43,832 bases of DNA from the NCBI RefSeq assembly GCF_001673155.1, contig NZ_LZLE01000303.1, positions 1 through 43,832 on the forward strand, written 5' to 3'. A program made the translations under genes and the position numbers. Below the pieces are notes generated by a model that had not been told where the DNA came from, made no database searches, and was given only the letters and a program-made list of their open reading frames with translations. The stretch comes from Mycobacterium sp. 1423905.2 (GTDB lineage Bacteria; Actinomycetota; Actinomycetes; Mycobacteriales; Mycobacteriaceae). This document shows, one piece after another, positions 32,674-41,549 of this stretch; position 1 is the stretch's first letter; every line of letters begins with the position of its first letter.

Positions 32674-33173
32674 CGCGGCACGTGGAAGCCGATCAGTGTG
32701 GCGCCGCCGGGTTCCAGATCGCCCCACCGGCCGGGCACGCTGAGCACCGCAATGCCCGACGTTGGAAACTTCTCCGAGATCCGTTCTGCCGCTTGGAGGT
32801 TCGATCCGTCGCGGCCGCACAGGATGAGCGCTAGCGAGGACGTCGTCGGTTCGTGTCCGACAACGAGCAGGGCCGAGACATCGTCTGCTACCCGGTTGAT
32901 CTCCTCGATCACCATGCCCGGCGTGGCGCCGTAGAGCCGTTCGGTATACCGCACCGAAGCGTCAACCCCGCTGCGCGCCAATGTTTCTCGGGTACGGGTG
33001 GCCGTCGAGCACAGCACGCCATCAATCGGCGGAACGTTGGCGCGCAGCCACTCGCCGGCCAGCCCCGCCTCCCGGATTCCGCGCCCGGCCAACGGCCGCT
33101 CATGGTCGGCGACACCGTCCGGATACGCCGACTTGGCGTGCCGCATCAGCACCAGAGTTCGCTGTCCTTCCAT
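32670..33173 (-). CDS. SixA-like histidine phosphatase (Rv1276c-like)
   Basis: A 167-residue histidine phosphatase superfamily protein of the SixA branch. The catalytic motif is Leu-Met-Arg-His-Ala-Lys-Ser near the N-terminus. A second arginine is in Cys-Ser-Thr-Ala-Thr-Arg-Thr-Arg-Glu-Thr, and the second histidine in Val-Val-Gly-His-Glu-Pro-Thr. SixA removes phosphate from phosphohistidine in E. coli; the substrate here is unknown. An upstream GTG at 33182 in the same frame is an alternative start adding three residues. No clear ribosome site distinguishes them. Confidence 0.87.
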   Translation of the reverse strand: MEGQRTLVLMRHAKSAYPDGVADHERPLAGRGIREAGLAGEWLRANVPPIDGVLCSTATRTRETLARSGVDASVRYTERLYGATPGMVIEEINRVADDVSALLVVGHEPTTSSLALILCGRDGSNLQAAERISEKFPTSGIAVLSVPGRWGDLEPGGATLIGFHVPR

Positions 33174-33200
33174 CGGCCTCACGTTAATCCACTGTGTGAT

Positions 33201-34592
33201 CTATGCCGCGTCCTCCTCCTCGTCGTCGTCGCCGTCCGCCTCGTCGTCGCCGTCGCAGAGCAGTTTTTCTGGGTGGTGGTAGGTGTTGGTGCGGGGTTGG
33301 CCGTAATCGAGGTGGGGTGGGGGGATCCATTCGGTGTCGCCGTGGGTGTTTTGACGGGTGAGGTAGCCCTTTTCGGCCAGGGCGTGGTCGCCGCCACAGG
33401 CGAAGGTCAGGTCGTTGATGTCGGTGGTGTGGCATTGGGCATAGGGGGTGACGTGGTGGACTTCACAGTAGTAGCCGGGGACGTCGCAACCGGGGGCGCT
33501 GCAGCCACGGACTTTGCTGTACAACACGATTCGTTGCGCGGGGGAGGCGAGGCGTTTGGTGTGGTAGAGCGCTAGGGCTTTGCCGCGCTCGAAGATCGCC
33601 AGATAGTGATGGGCGTGGCGGGACAGCCGGATGACATCGGACATGGGCAACAGGGTGCCGCCTCCGGTCAGGCCTTTGCCGGCGGCGGCTTCGAGCTCGC
33701 GCAGGGTGGTGGTGACGATGATCGAGGCGGGCAGGCCGTTGTGCTGGCCCAGGTTGCCGCTGCACAGCAGGGCGCGGCAGGCGGCCAAGACACCGTCGTG
33801 GTTACGTTGGGCCGCCGAGCGCAGGTCGCCTTTGATGCCTTGCTCGGACGGCGTGCCGCTGACGCACGGTGTTTCGTCGTCGGGGTTGCACATGCCCGGC
33901 GCGGCCAACTTGGCCAGCACCGCTTCCAGGGTGGCGCGGGCTTCAGGAGTCAGGTAGCCGCTCAACCGCGACATCCCATCGACGTCTTGCTTGCCCAACA
34001 TCAGGCCGCGGCGGCGGGCGCGGTCGTCGTCGGTATAGTCCCCGTCGGGGTGTAGGCAGTCCATCAGCCGCTCGGCGAGCTTGGCCAGCTGATCGGGCCG
34101 ATACTGACCGGCCAGCTGGGCGAGGTGGGCTTCGGCTTTCTCCTCGGTCTCTACATCGACATGGGCGGGCAGCCGGTGGAAGAACTCGCGGATCACCCGC
34201 ACCTGGCCCTCACCGATGCGGCCCTCGCGTTGGCCGTGGGCGGTGGCGCTCAATCGCGGCGCCAACACCTCCCCGGTCAGCGCGCGCCGCTCACCGAGGT
34301 CGGCGGCTTCCCCGATGCGCCGGTTGGCTTCCGCGCGGGTGATCCGCAACCGGGCCGCCAACGCCGCGGGCAACCGACCACCCAGTTCTTCCTCGCTGGC
34401 TTGGGCGACAAGCTGGTTGATCAATTCGTGCCGCGCCGCGGGCAACCGGCGCGCCACCCGCTCCACCCGCTCGAGCACCCGCAGCCGCTCGGGGGTGGTC
34501 AGCGCATCGAAAGACAACTGACACAAACGATCCACCGCAGCATCGAGCACGCTGAAGACCTCCACAATCTCCTCACGCGTACTCGAACTCAT
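33201..34592 (-). CDS. 13E12-type DUF222/HNH endonuclease
   Basis: A 463-residue member of the mycobacterial 13E12 repeat family. Residues 1-330 are the helical DUF222 region. An HNH nuclease domain follows at about 359-409 with Cys364 and Cys369, Glu-Val-His-His (377-380), Asn393, Cys399 and His403. The C-terminus is a very acidic Asp/Glu tail (about 445-463). Such genes occur in many copies per genome and may be mobile or selfish; the nuclease target is unknown. M. tuberculosis has no such gene between Rv1276c and Rv1277. A -10 box (TATTAT) lies seven bases before the ATG, so the mRNA is probably leaderless. A perfect SOS box covers the start codon. Several 13E12 genes belong to the M. tuberculosis LexA regulon. 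Confidence 0.9.
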   Translation of the reverse strand: MSSSTREEIVEVFSVLDAAVDRLCQLSFDALTTPERLRVLERVERVARRLPAARHELINQLVAQASEEELGGRLPAALAARLRITRAEANRRIGEAADLGERRALTGEVLAPRLSATAHGQREGRIGEGQVRVIREFFHRLPAHVDVETEEKAEAHLAQLAGQYRPDQLAKLAERLMDCLHPDGDYTDDDRARRRGLMLGKQDVDGMSRLSGYLTPEARATLEAVLAKLAAPGMCNPDDETPCVSGTPSEQGIKGDLRSAAQRNHDGVLAACRALLCSGNLGQHNGLPASIIVTTTLRELEAAAGKGLTGGGTLLPMSDVIRLSRHAHHYLAIFERGKALALYHTKRLASPAQRIVLYSKVRGCSAPGCDVPGYYCEVHHVTPYAQCHTTDINDLTFACGGDHALAEKGYLTRQNTHGDTEWIPPPHLDYGQPRTNTYHHPEKLLCDGDDEADGDDDEEEDAA

Positions 34593-34598
34593 GTTCGA
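34583..34598. promoter_or_regulatory. SOS box (LexA operator)
   Basis: TCGAACTCATGTTCGA: two perfect TCGAAC half-sites in inverted orientation separated by four bases, matching the mycobacterial SOS box. It spans the ATG (34592-34590) and the predicted start of transcription of the HNH gene. Bound LexA would block initiation directly. Confidence 0.85.
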
Positions 34599-34604
34599 AT
34601 AATA
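34599..34604 (-). promoter_or_regulatory. -10 box of the HNH endonuclease gene
   Basis: TATTAT on the minus strand, abutting the SOS box. The expected transcription start seven bases further is the A of the ATG at 34592. No clear -35 was found. Confidence 0.6.
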
Positions 34605-34730
34605 CGTCCGCGGCCCGACAAGACTTGCCGCCCTGAGACCAAAGTGACTAACGGTTCAAAAGATACTCAAGGGATTGTCTGCCTCACCGACGTGCCGATC
34701 GGCTTCCCAAGACTTGTCGGTCCCCACTTT

Positions 34731-34736
34731 TATGCT
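34731..34736 (+). promoter_or_regulatory. candidate -10 box for the SbcD-like gene
   Basis: TATGCT lies 47 bases before the ATG at 34783, inside the 190-base gap after the HNH gene. No good -35 is seen. The ribosome site is a GGGGG run about eight bases before the ATG. The rest of this gap holds two copies of CAAGACTTG and nothing else recognisable. Confidence 0.35.
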
Positions 34737-34782
34737 CGCCATGCCTTGAACGACACGACGTTTCGGAAAGGGGGTCGCCGGC

Positions 34783-35934
34783 ATGAAATTCCTGCATACC
34801 GCCGATTGGCAACTGGGTATGACGCGACACTTCCTGGCCGGCGACGCGCAGCCGCGCTACTCGGCGGCCCGCCGCGACGCGGTCGCCGGGCTCGGTGCAC
34901 TGGCCCGCGAAGTCGGTGCCGAGTTCGTCGTCGTCTCCGGTGACGTTTTCGAACACAACCAACTCGCGCCGCAGGTCGTCAGTCAGTCGCTGGAAGCCAT
35001 GCGCGCCATAGGCATTCCGGTTTACCTGTTGCCGGGCAACCACGACCCGCTGGACGCGTCTTCGGTTTACACCAACCCCCTGTTCACCGCCGAATGCCCC
35101 GACAACGTCGTCGTGCTCGACCGCGCCGGCGTACACGAGGTTCGACCGGGGCTGGAAATCGTCGCTGTACCTTGGCGGTCCAAGGCGCCCACCACCGATC
35201 TGGTCGCAGAAGTACTGAAAGACATACGCCCAGACGACGTCACCCGGATACTCGTCGCGCACGGCGGTGTTGACTTGCTGGACCCGGACCCGGACAAGAC
35301 ATCTCTGATCCGCCTCGCCAACGTTGATGCCGCCCTTTGCGCCGGCGCGATTCACTATGTCGCACTAGGGGATAAACACTCACTCACCCAAGTCGGAGGC
35401 AGCGGCCGCATCTGGTATTCCGGCTCACCGGAAGTCACGAACTTCGATGACATCGAGGCTGCCCCCGGCCATGTCCTCGTAGTCGACATCGACGAGAGCG
35501 ATCCGCAACGACCAACCACCGTCGAAGCCCGCCACATTGGGCGCTGGCGGTTTCTGACCCTACACAGGCAGGTCGACGACAACCGCGAGATCGCCGACCT
35601 TGACATCAATCTCGACCAACTGGCAGACAAGGAACGCACCGTCGTGCGGCTCGCGCTGACCGGTACGTTGACGGTTACCGACCGCGCCGCCCTCGATGCA
35701 TGCCTGGACAGGTACGCACGGCTGTTCGCCTGGCTCGGGTTGTGGGAGCGTCACACCCATCTCGCGGTCATGCCTGCCGATGGTGAATTCAGCGATCTCG
35801 GCCTGGGGGGCTTCGCCGCCGCAGCTGTGGAGGAGCTGGTCGAGACGGCGCGCACCGGCGACGCCGAGTCCGCTAGCAACGCGCAAGCGGCGCTGGCACT
35901 TCTGCTGCGACTCACCGATCGGGGCGCGGCATGA
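34783..35934 (+). CDS. SbcD/YhaO-like metallophosphoesterase (Rv1277-like)
   Basis: A 383-residue calcineurin-like phosphoesterase of the Mre11/SbcD type, expected to work as a nuclease with the ATPase encoded next. Motifs: Ala-Asp-Trp-Gln-Leu-Gly (Asp8), Ser-Gly-Asp-Val-Phe-Glu (Asp54), Gly-Asn-His-Asp (86-89), His160 in Val-Ala-His-Gly-Gly, and Gly-Asp-Lys-His (His199). The usual first motif is Asp-x-His; here the His position is Gln10, which could change metal binding. The other ligands are present. The C-terminal part (about 270-383) is the capping region. The ATG at 34783 is preceded by a G-rich ribosome site. The stop overlaps the next start by four bases (ATGA). Confidence 0.87.
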   Translation: MKFLHTADWQLGMTRHFLAGDAQPRYSAARRDAVAGLGALAREVGAEFVVVSGDVFEHNQLAPQVVSQSLEAMRAIGIPVYLLPGNHDPLDASSVYTNPLFTAECPDNVVVLDRAGVHEVRPGLEIVAVPWRSKAPTTDLVAEVLKDIRPDDVTRILVAHGGVDLLDPDPDKTSLIRLANVDAALCAGAIHYVALGDKHSLTQVGGSGRIWYSGSPEVTNFDDIEAAPGHVLVVDIDESDPQRPTTVEARHIGRWRFLTLHRQVDDNREIADLDINLDQLADKERTVVRLALTGTLTVTDRAALDACLDRYARLFAWLGLWERHTHLAVMPADGEFSDLGLGGFAAAAVEELVETARTGDAESASNAQAALALLLRLTDRGAA

Positions 35935-38552
35935 AACTACACCGGCTGACATTGACCAACTACCGCGGCATTGCACACCGCGAGATCGAGTTCCCCGAAC
36001 AAGGCGTGGTAGTGGTATGCGGCGCCAACGAGATCGGCAAGTCGTCAATGATCGAGGCGCTGGACCTGCTGCTGGAATTCAAGGACCGGTCGACCAAAAA
36101 AGAAGTCAAGCAGGTCAAGCCGACCAACGCGGACGCGGGCTCCGAAGTGACCGCCGAAATCAGCAGCGGGCCGTATCGATTCGTCTATCGCAAGCGCTTC
36201 CACAAGAAGTATGAGACGGCGCTGACGGTGCTGGCTCCCCGCCGCGAGCAGTTGACCGGCGACGAGGCGCACGACCGGGTCCGCGCGATGTTGGCAGAGA
36301 CGGTGGACGCCGAGTTGTGGCGGGCCCAACGGGTTCTGCAAGCCGCGTCCACCGCCGCGGTCGACCTCTCGTGCTGCGATGCGTTGTCGCGCGCGCTCGA
36401 TATCGCCGCCGGAGACGCCGCGACGTTCTCGGGTGCAGAGCCATTACTCATCGAGCGCATCGACGCCGAATATGCGCGCTACTTCACCGCTACCGGGAGG
36501 CCGACCGGGGAATGGGCCGCCGCGATCAACCGACTCACTGCCGCGGAGAAGACTGTGTCCGAGTGCGCCGCGGCCGTCGCGGAAGTGGATGACCGGGTGG
36601 CTCGTCACGCGGACCTCACCCAACAGGTGGCCGGCCTGTCGCAGCAACTGCATGACGTTGCCCCGAGGCTCGCGGCCGCGCAAGCAGCGGCGGCCGAGAT
36701 CGCCGCCCTGAACGACAAAGTGCACGACGCAAACCTGATTGCGGCCGCGGCCGCCGCGACCAGCGCCGCCTCCAAGGCCGCGCACGCCGCACGCCTCGCT
36801 CTCTGCGCCGAAATCGAAACGCGCACAGCGGCTTTGAAGGCCACTGAAGAAGAATGCACAGCCGCCGCTACCGAGTTGGCAACGGTCACCACCCACGCCC
36901 AAGCGTGCGACGGCGCCATGCAGGACGCCGAACGAACCTCGACCGCCGCCCAACAGCGCGTCGAAGCGGCTCGTCACACGCTCGACCAGATCGCCGCCCG
37001 CGAGGAGGCCGACCGGTTGACCACCCGCCTCGCCAAGATCGACGAAATCGAACTCGCCCGAACACAAGTAGCCGCCGACCTAGCCGCCATCACCTTGACC
37101 GACGAGCTGCTCCGCCGCATCGAAGACGCCGCGGCGGTGGTCGATCGCACCGGCTGCCAGCTCGAACTGCTCTCCGCCGTCGTCGAATTCACCGCGGAGT
37201 CCGACATCGAGCTCACCGTTGACGCCGAATGCGTGTCACTGCGATCCGGGGACTCGTGGTCCACCACCGCCACCGGTCCCACCGAGGTCCGAGTGCCCGG
37301 CATACTGACTGCTCGCATCACCCCTGGCGTGACCGCGCTGGACATCCGAGCCGAACACGTTGCCGCACAAGACAACCTCACCGCAGTCCTGCAGGCTGCC
37401 GCGGTCACCGACCGCGCCGCAGCGCGATCTCTGAACCAGCGGCGCAGGGAACTGGAGGGCATCCGCGACCAACTCGCCGCCACGCTGACCGGCCTGCGCG
37501 GCGACGAGCAAGTCGACCAACTCCGAGCCCGACTTGCGCAATTGCAAGCCACTCAACCCGCCGAACCGGACTTGTTCACCACGGACGCCGCCACCGCCCG
37601 CGCCGGCCTTGCCGCCGCCGAGGCGGCCCGCAAAGTCGCCGAGAAGGATTGTGAAACCACTCGGCAAAACGCCGCGGCCGCCAGTCGGCGGCTCGCCGAA
37701 TCGACCACGAAGGCAACAGTTCTGCAGAACACCCTCCAAACCCAACGCGCCGCCTTGGACGCGGACACGACGCGCCTGGCCCACCAGCGGTCAGCGCTCA
37801 GCGACGAGGACCTCGCCGCCCAGGCCGAGGCCGACCTACGCGCGATGCAAACCGCCGAACACGAAGTAGCCGAACTCACTGCGACGCTGAACGCTCGGGA
37901 GGCGCCCGTGATCACCGCCGAACTCGCCGCTGCCACCCAACTGGCGGAAACGTTAAGCGATCAACACAGCGCCGCCGTTGCCGCGCTGCGCCAGGTCAGT
38001 ATCGAACTGTCGGTGATCGGCAGCGAAGGCCGGCAAGGCAAACTCGACGCCGCCGAAACCGAACGCGAACATGCGCTCAGCCACCATGGCGGCGTTAGCC
38101 GTCGAGCCCAGGCGGCGCAGTTGCTGCGCACGGTGATGGGGCGTCACCGCGACACCACCCGGCAACGCTACGTCGAGCCCTACCGCGCCGAACTGCAGCG
38201 CCTCGGCCGCCCGGTGTTCGGACCCACCTTCGAAGTCGACGTCGACAGCGACCTGCGCATCTGCAGCCGCACCATCAACAACGTCACCGTGCCATACGAA
38301 TCCTTGTCCGGCGGAGCCAAGGAGCAACTCGGCATCTTGGCGCGACTGGCCTGTGCGGCCCTGGTCGCCAAGGAAGACACCGTTCCCGTACTGGTCGACG
38401 ATGCGCTGGGCTTCACCGATCCCGATCGGCTGGCCAAGATGGGCGAGGTGTTCGACACCGTGGGGGCGCATGGCCAGGTGATCGTCCTGACCTGCAGTCC
38501 GTCCCGTTATGACGGCGTGAAGGGAGCACAGCGCATCAACCTGACCGCCTGA
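35931..38552 (+). CDS. SbcC/YhaN-like SMC-type ATPase (Rv1278-like)
   Basis: An 873-residue ATPase of the Rad50/SbcC/RecF class. An N-terminal half-domain has Walker A Gly-Ala-Asn-Glu-Ile-Gly-Lys-Ser-Ser (31-39). The C-terminal half-domain has the signature Leu-Ser-Gly-Gly-Ala (792-796) and Walker B Val-Leu-Val-Asp-Asp-Ala (about 820-825). Between them are Ala-rich coiled coils, about 190-400 and 490-740. They are separated not by a Cys-x-x-Cys zinc hook but by a beta-rich segment (about 405-480). The absence of a zinc hook resembles the YhaN branch rather than SbcC. Glu after the Walker B Asp is replaced by Asp, as in some SMC-like proteins. It is coupled to the SbcD-like gene through ATGA and probably forms a DNA-processing complex with it. 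Confidence 0.88.
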   Translation: MKLHRLTLTNYRGIAHREIEFPEQGVVVVCGANEIGKSSMIEALDLLLEFKDRSTKKEVKQVKPTNADAGSEVTAEISSGPYRFVYRKRFHKKYETALTVLAPRREQLTGDEAHDRVRAMLAETVDAELWRAQRVLQAASTAAVDLSCCDALSRALDIAAGDAATFSGAEPLLIERIDAEYARYFTATGRPTGEWAAAINRLTAAEKTVSECAAAVAEVDDRVARHADLTQQVAGLSQQLHDVAPRLAAAQAAAAEIAALNDKVHDANLIAAAAAATSAASKAAHAARLALCAEIETRTAALKATEEECTAAATELATVTTHAQACDGAMQDAERTSTAAQQRVEAARHTLDQIAAREEADRLTTRLAKIDEIELARTQVAADLAAITLTDELLRRIEDAAAVVDRTGCQLELLSAVVEFTAESDIELTVDAECVSLRSGDSWSTTATGPTEVRVPGILTARITPGVTALDIRAEHVAAQDNLTAVLQAAAVTDRAAARSLNQRRRELEGIRDQLAATLTGLRGDEQVDQLRARLAQLQATQPAEPDLFTTDAATARAGLAAAEAARKVAEKDCETTRQNAAAASRRLAESTTKATVLQNTLQTQRAALDADTTRLAHQRSALSDEDLAAQAEADLRAMQTAEHEVAELTATLNAREAPVITAELAAATQLAETLSDQHSAAVAALRQVSIELSVIGSEGRQGKLDAAETEREHALSHHGGVSRRAQAAQLLRTVMGRHRDTTRQRYVEPYRAELQRLGRPVFGPTFEVDVDSDLRICSRTINNVTVPYESLSGGAKEQLGILARLACAALVAKEDTVPVLVDDALGFTDPDRLAKMGEVFDTVGAHGQVIVLTCSPSRYDGVKGAQRINLTA

Positions 38553-38629
38553 GCGACAGCACCCTCACCCACCGATCGTGCCGGTGCGCACCGACGTCGG
38601 CACAATGGACCTATGGCGGACCAACAGCG

Positions 38630-39898
38630 ATGACCATGAACGCGATGCGGCGGCGAACGCACCAGAAATTGGCGAAGCTGCCCGGGGTCCGAGCGGTGCG
38701 CCGTCCCGTGTCGCCGGACAGTGCCGAGGAATTCGACGTCTATTACGTGCGCACCGGCCGCAAGTCGGCGCACCCGCTGGTCGTGATTCCGGGCGGGCCG
38801 GGCATGGCCTCAATATTGGCTTACAAGGGATTCCGCCGCCGAGCCGCAGCGGCCGGTCTGGACGTCCTCATGGTGGAACACCGCGGCATTGGGATGTCGC
38901 GGTACGACGACAAAGGCGCCGACCTGTCTCCCGAGGCGATCACCATCAATCAAGCGGTCGACGACATCGCCGCGGTCTTGGCCGACGCCCATGTGGACTC
39001 GGCGGTCATCTACGGGATCTCCTACGGCACCTACCTCGCTGCCGTTCTCGGTGTCCGCCACCCCAACCTGGTGCGCGCGATGATCCTCGATGGCACCGTA
39101 CTGTCCCGTCACGACATCGCCCAAGTACGGGACGCAATTCGTGCGGTATTGCTCAAGGGTGACAGCCCAGAGACCGCAACCTTGGCTCCGAAGGTCCGGC
39201 GACTGGTCGAGACGGGAAAGATGACCGCCGCGGACGGCCAGGTCGCCGCCACCGTCTACGGTTATGGCGGCCCCGAACTGCTCGAGCGCCATCTTGATCT
39301 CTTACTCGCCGGCCGCACGCTGCTGTGGCGGACGTTGTCGAAGGTCAGCTATGTCGTCACCCGCAAGGTGCCCTACCGCTACGAGACCGACTTGGTCGGC
39401 CGCATCGCGTTCCGTGAACTCGATTACGCCGCCGAACCCGACGGTCTGCCCCTCGACCCCGCCGTCGCCATGCGTGAAACACTGGATGTTACAGACGACT
39501 TCGTGGCCGAACCCTATGACCTGGTGGACGAGTTGCCCAAGTTCGGCTGGCCCACGGTGATAGTGGCCGGAGGACGCGACCTGGTGACCCCACCCGCGGT
39601 GGCCGAACGGGTGGCGTCATTGGTCCCGAACGCCACGCTGCTGAAGCTGCCCACAATGGCGCACAGCGCGCTCGACTTCCGCGAACCTGCCGGACTGCAA
39701 ATCGCCGCAGCGGTAATTCGCGGCGAGATCGACGGACTGCTGGACCGTATTCCGGCGCTCGATGCGCTGCCGCCACCGCTGCCCATCCGCCTGCTCTGGA
39801 AAACGCTCGGCCTGCTCGCCCGGGCCGAACACGCACTGCCAAAACCGAAACTCCCGAAGCTGCCATCGTTACGGCGGCGCGCAGTCAGTCGCGCATGA
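38630..39898 (+). CDS. Alpha/beta hydrolase (proline iminopeptidase-like)
   Basis: A 422-residue alpha/beta-fold hydrolase. The oxyanion region is Ile-Pro-Gly-Gly-Pro-Gly-Met (53-59). The nucleophile elbow is Gly-Ile-Ser-Tyr-Gly (Ser131), the acid Asp317 in Gly-Gly-Arg-Asp-Leu-Val-Thr-Pro, and the base His345 in Met-Ala-His-Ser. The Gly-Gly-Pro-Gly motif is typical of proline iminopeptidases and related peptidases, but epoxide or ester hydrolysis cannot be excluded. No signal peptide is seen; the last 40 residues are basic and Pro/Lys-rich. Two close ATGs (38630 and 38636) could serve as start. M. tuberculosis has a GMC-type oxidoreductase (Rv1279) at this position, so this gene marks a lineage difference. 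It overlaps oppA tail-to-tail by 14 bases. Confidence 0.85.
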   Translation: MTMNAMRRRTHQKLAKLPGVRAVRRPVSPDSAEEFDVYYVRTGRKSAHPLVVIPGGPGMASILAYKGFRRRAAAAGLDVLMVEHRGIGMSRYDDKGADLSPEAITINQAVDDIAAVLADAHVDSAVIYGISYGTYLAAVLGVRHPNLVRAMILDGTVLSRHDIAQVRDAIRAVLLKGDSPETATLAPKVRRLVETGKMTAADGQVAATVYGYGGPELLERHLDLLLAGRTLLWRTLSKVSYVVTRKVPYRYETDLVGRIAFRELDYAAEPDGLPLDPAVAMRETLDVTDDFVAEPYDLVDELPKFGWPTVIVAGGRDLVTPPAVAERVASLVPNATLLKLPTMAHSALDFREPAGLQIAAAVIRGEIDGLLDRIPALDALPPPLPIRLLWKTLGLLARAEHALPKPKLPKLPSLRRRAVSRA

Positions 39899-41549
39899 AA
39901 CCGATTGCCGTGTAATCCAAGTCCGCCAAGCCCCGCGCGCCGAAATTGGCCAGCGTGCTGCGCACGGCGGTGGTGCCCGGCGACTGAGTTATCGGCAGGC
40001 TGAACCCTTCGGCCCACAACTGCCGGTCGACCTCGTTGGCCAAGTCTCGGGCCTTCTCGGGGTCCAGTTCGGCCAGCGTCCGCTGGATCGCGGCGTCGAT
40101 CTCCGGGCTGCCGATCTTGCCGAAGTTGCTTTCCCCATCGGAGGCGTAGATCTGGGTGAGCCCGGATAGCGGGAACGCGTCACCTTGCCAACTGAACAGG
40201 GCAATGTCGAAGGCACCCACATTGACGTAATTGCTGAAAAAGCCGCTGCCCGAACGCGCTTGCAGCTCGAGCTTGACCCCGATTTGGGCCAGACTGTGCT
40301 GAGCGATCTGGGTGAACACTTTGGCGTTCGGCGATTCGTAGAACAGGAGGCGGACGACAAGTTGCTGACCGTTGCGCTCCCGGAACTCCCCGTTGCGCAG
40401 CCAGCCCAACCGGTCGAGTTCGCTGTTGGCCCGTTGTGGGTCATAAGGGGTGCTGTTGTCGCGGTATCCCTTCTGCCCGGCGACGAAGACGTGATTGTTC
40501 AGTGGCGCAGGGTCATCGGTGAGGCCGTGCAGCGCGACCTTGGCGATCGTTCGTCGGTCGATTCCCGCGCAGACAGCCAGCCGCAACTGGGGGTCGGCCA
40601 AGATCGAACCCTTCGCGCCGTTCATGGTGAAGTGCGTCCAACTCGGCGCTGGTGCCCGCCGGATGGAGATTCCCTTGGTGCGCTCGGCGATGATGAGTTG
40701 GTCCAGGGAGCCGACGCCGGTCGCGTCGATGGCGTTGTTCTGCAGTGCCGGCAGTGACGCGGCTGGGTCGAGCACCAGAAAGGTGATGGAGTCCAGGAGC
40801 GGGTGCTTGCCCCACCATGTGGGGTTGCGCTGCAACGTGATTCGCTGCGTGGCCCGGTCCAGTTTAGTCACGATGAACGGGCCGGCCGATGCGCCCGGTC
40901 CGGAGAGCCAGCCGGTGTTGAACGCCTCGGGGGTCGCGGTCAGGCTGGCGGGCAGCAACATGCCGTTACCGGCGAACATGCCGCGCCATTCGGCGTAGGG
41001 CTTGGCGAACGTCATGACGGCTTGCCGGTCGTCGACGCCCCGGGTCACCGACGCGACCCGCTCGGCGCCGTTGCTGCCGGCGATCTCGAACGCTTTGTCG
41101 GCGCCGCTGGTGGCATGGATCTGACTGGCGATGTCTTGCCAGGTGATAGGTGCCCCGTCGGACCACACCGCTTTGGGGTTGATGGTGTAGGTGATGACCT
41201 GCGGGTCGGTGCCGGTGAGTTCCACGCTGGTGAAGTAGTCGGTGTTCACCGTCGTCGACCCGTCCGGGCCGATGATGAACGCGCTGGGCAGGGTGGCTTT
41301 GAGCATCGACGACGTTTCGGCGCTGTTGCCGTCGATGTGCAAAATGTTGAAGTTGGAGGGAAACTCGCTCAACGCCAGCCGCAGGTTGCCGCCCTCCTGC
41401 AGGCTAGCGGGGTTCTGGGGGTTGATGTCGCTGCTGGTGCCGATCGCGCCTTTTCCGGTGGGCGGCGGCACCTGGCTGCCGGCCGAGCATGCCGCCAGCA
41501 TCAGCGCGGCAACCAGTACGGCGAGGGCGACGCGGACGCGGTTAGTCAT
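39885..41549 (-). CDS. oppA: Oligopeptide-binding lipoprotein OppA
   Basis: A 554-residue solute-binding protein of family 5 (SBP_bac_5). The signal peptide ends in the lipobox Leu-Ala-Ala-Cys (Cys21). The lobes contain [11 protein letters not shown] and [11 protein letters not shown], typical of the family. It delivers peptides (bradykinin and glutathione are reported for the M. tuberculosis system) to the OppBCD permease. The ATG at 41549 overlaps the oppD stop by eight bases. It is last in the minus-strand opp operon. It corresponds to Rv1280c. Confidence 0.92.
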   Translation of the reverse strand: MTNRVRVALAVLVAALMLAACSAGSQVPPPTGKGAIGTSSDINPQNPASLQEGGNLRLALSEFPSNFNILHIDGNSAETSSMLKATLPSAFIIGPDGSTTVNTDYFTSVELTGTDPQVITYTINPKAVWSDGAPITWQDIASQIHATSGADKAFEIAGSNGAERVASVTRGVDDRQAVMTFAKPYAEWRGMFAGNGMLLPASLTATPEAFNTGWLSGPGASAGPFIVTKLDRATQRITLQRNPTWWGKHPLLDSITFLVLDPAASLPALQNNAIDATGVGSLDQLIIAERTKGISIRRAPAPSWTHFTMNGAKGSILADPQLRLAVCAGIDRRTIAKVALHGLTDDPAPLNNHVFVAGQKGYRDNSTPYDPQRANSELDRLGWLRNGEFRERNGQQLVVRLLFYESPNAKVFTQIAQHSLAQIGVKLELQARSGSGFFSNYVNVGAFDIALFSWQGDAFPLSGLTQIYASDGESNFGKIGSPEIDAAIQRTLAELDPEKARDLANEVDRQLWAEGFSLPITQSPGTTAVRSTLANFGARGLADLDYTAIGFMRD

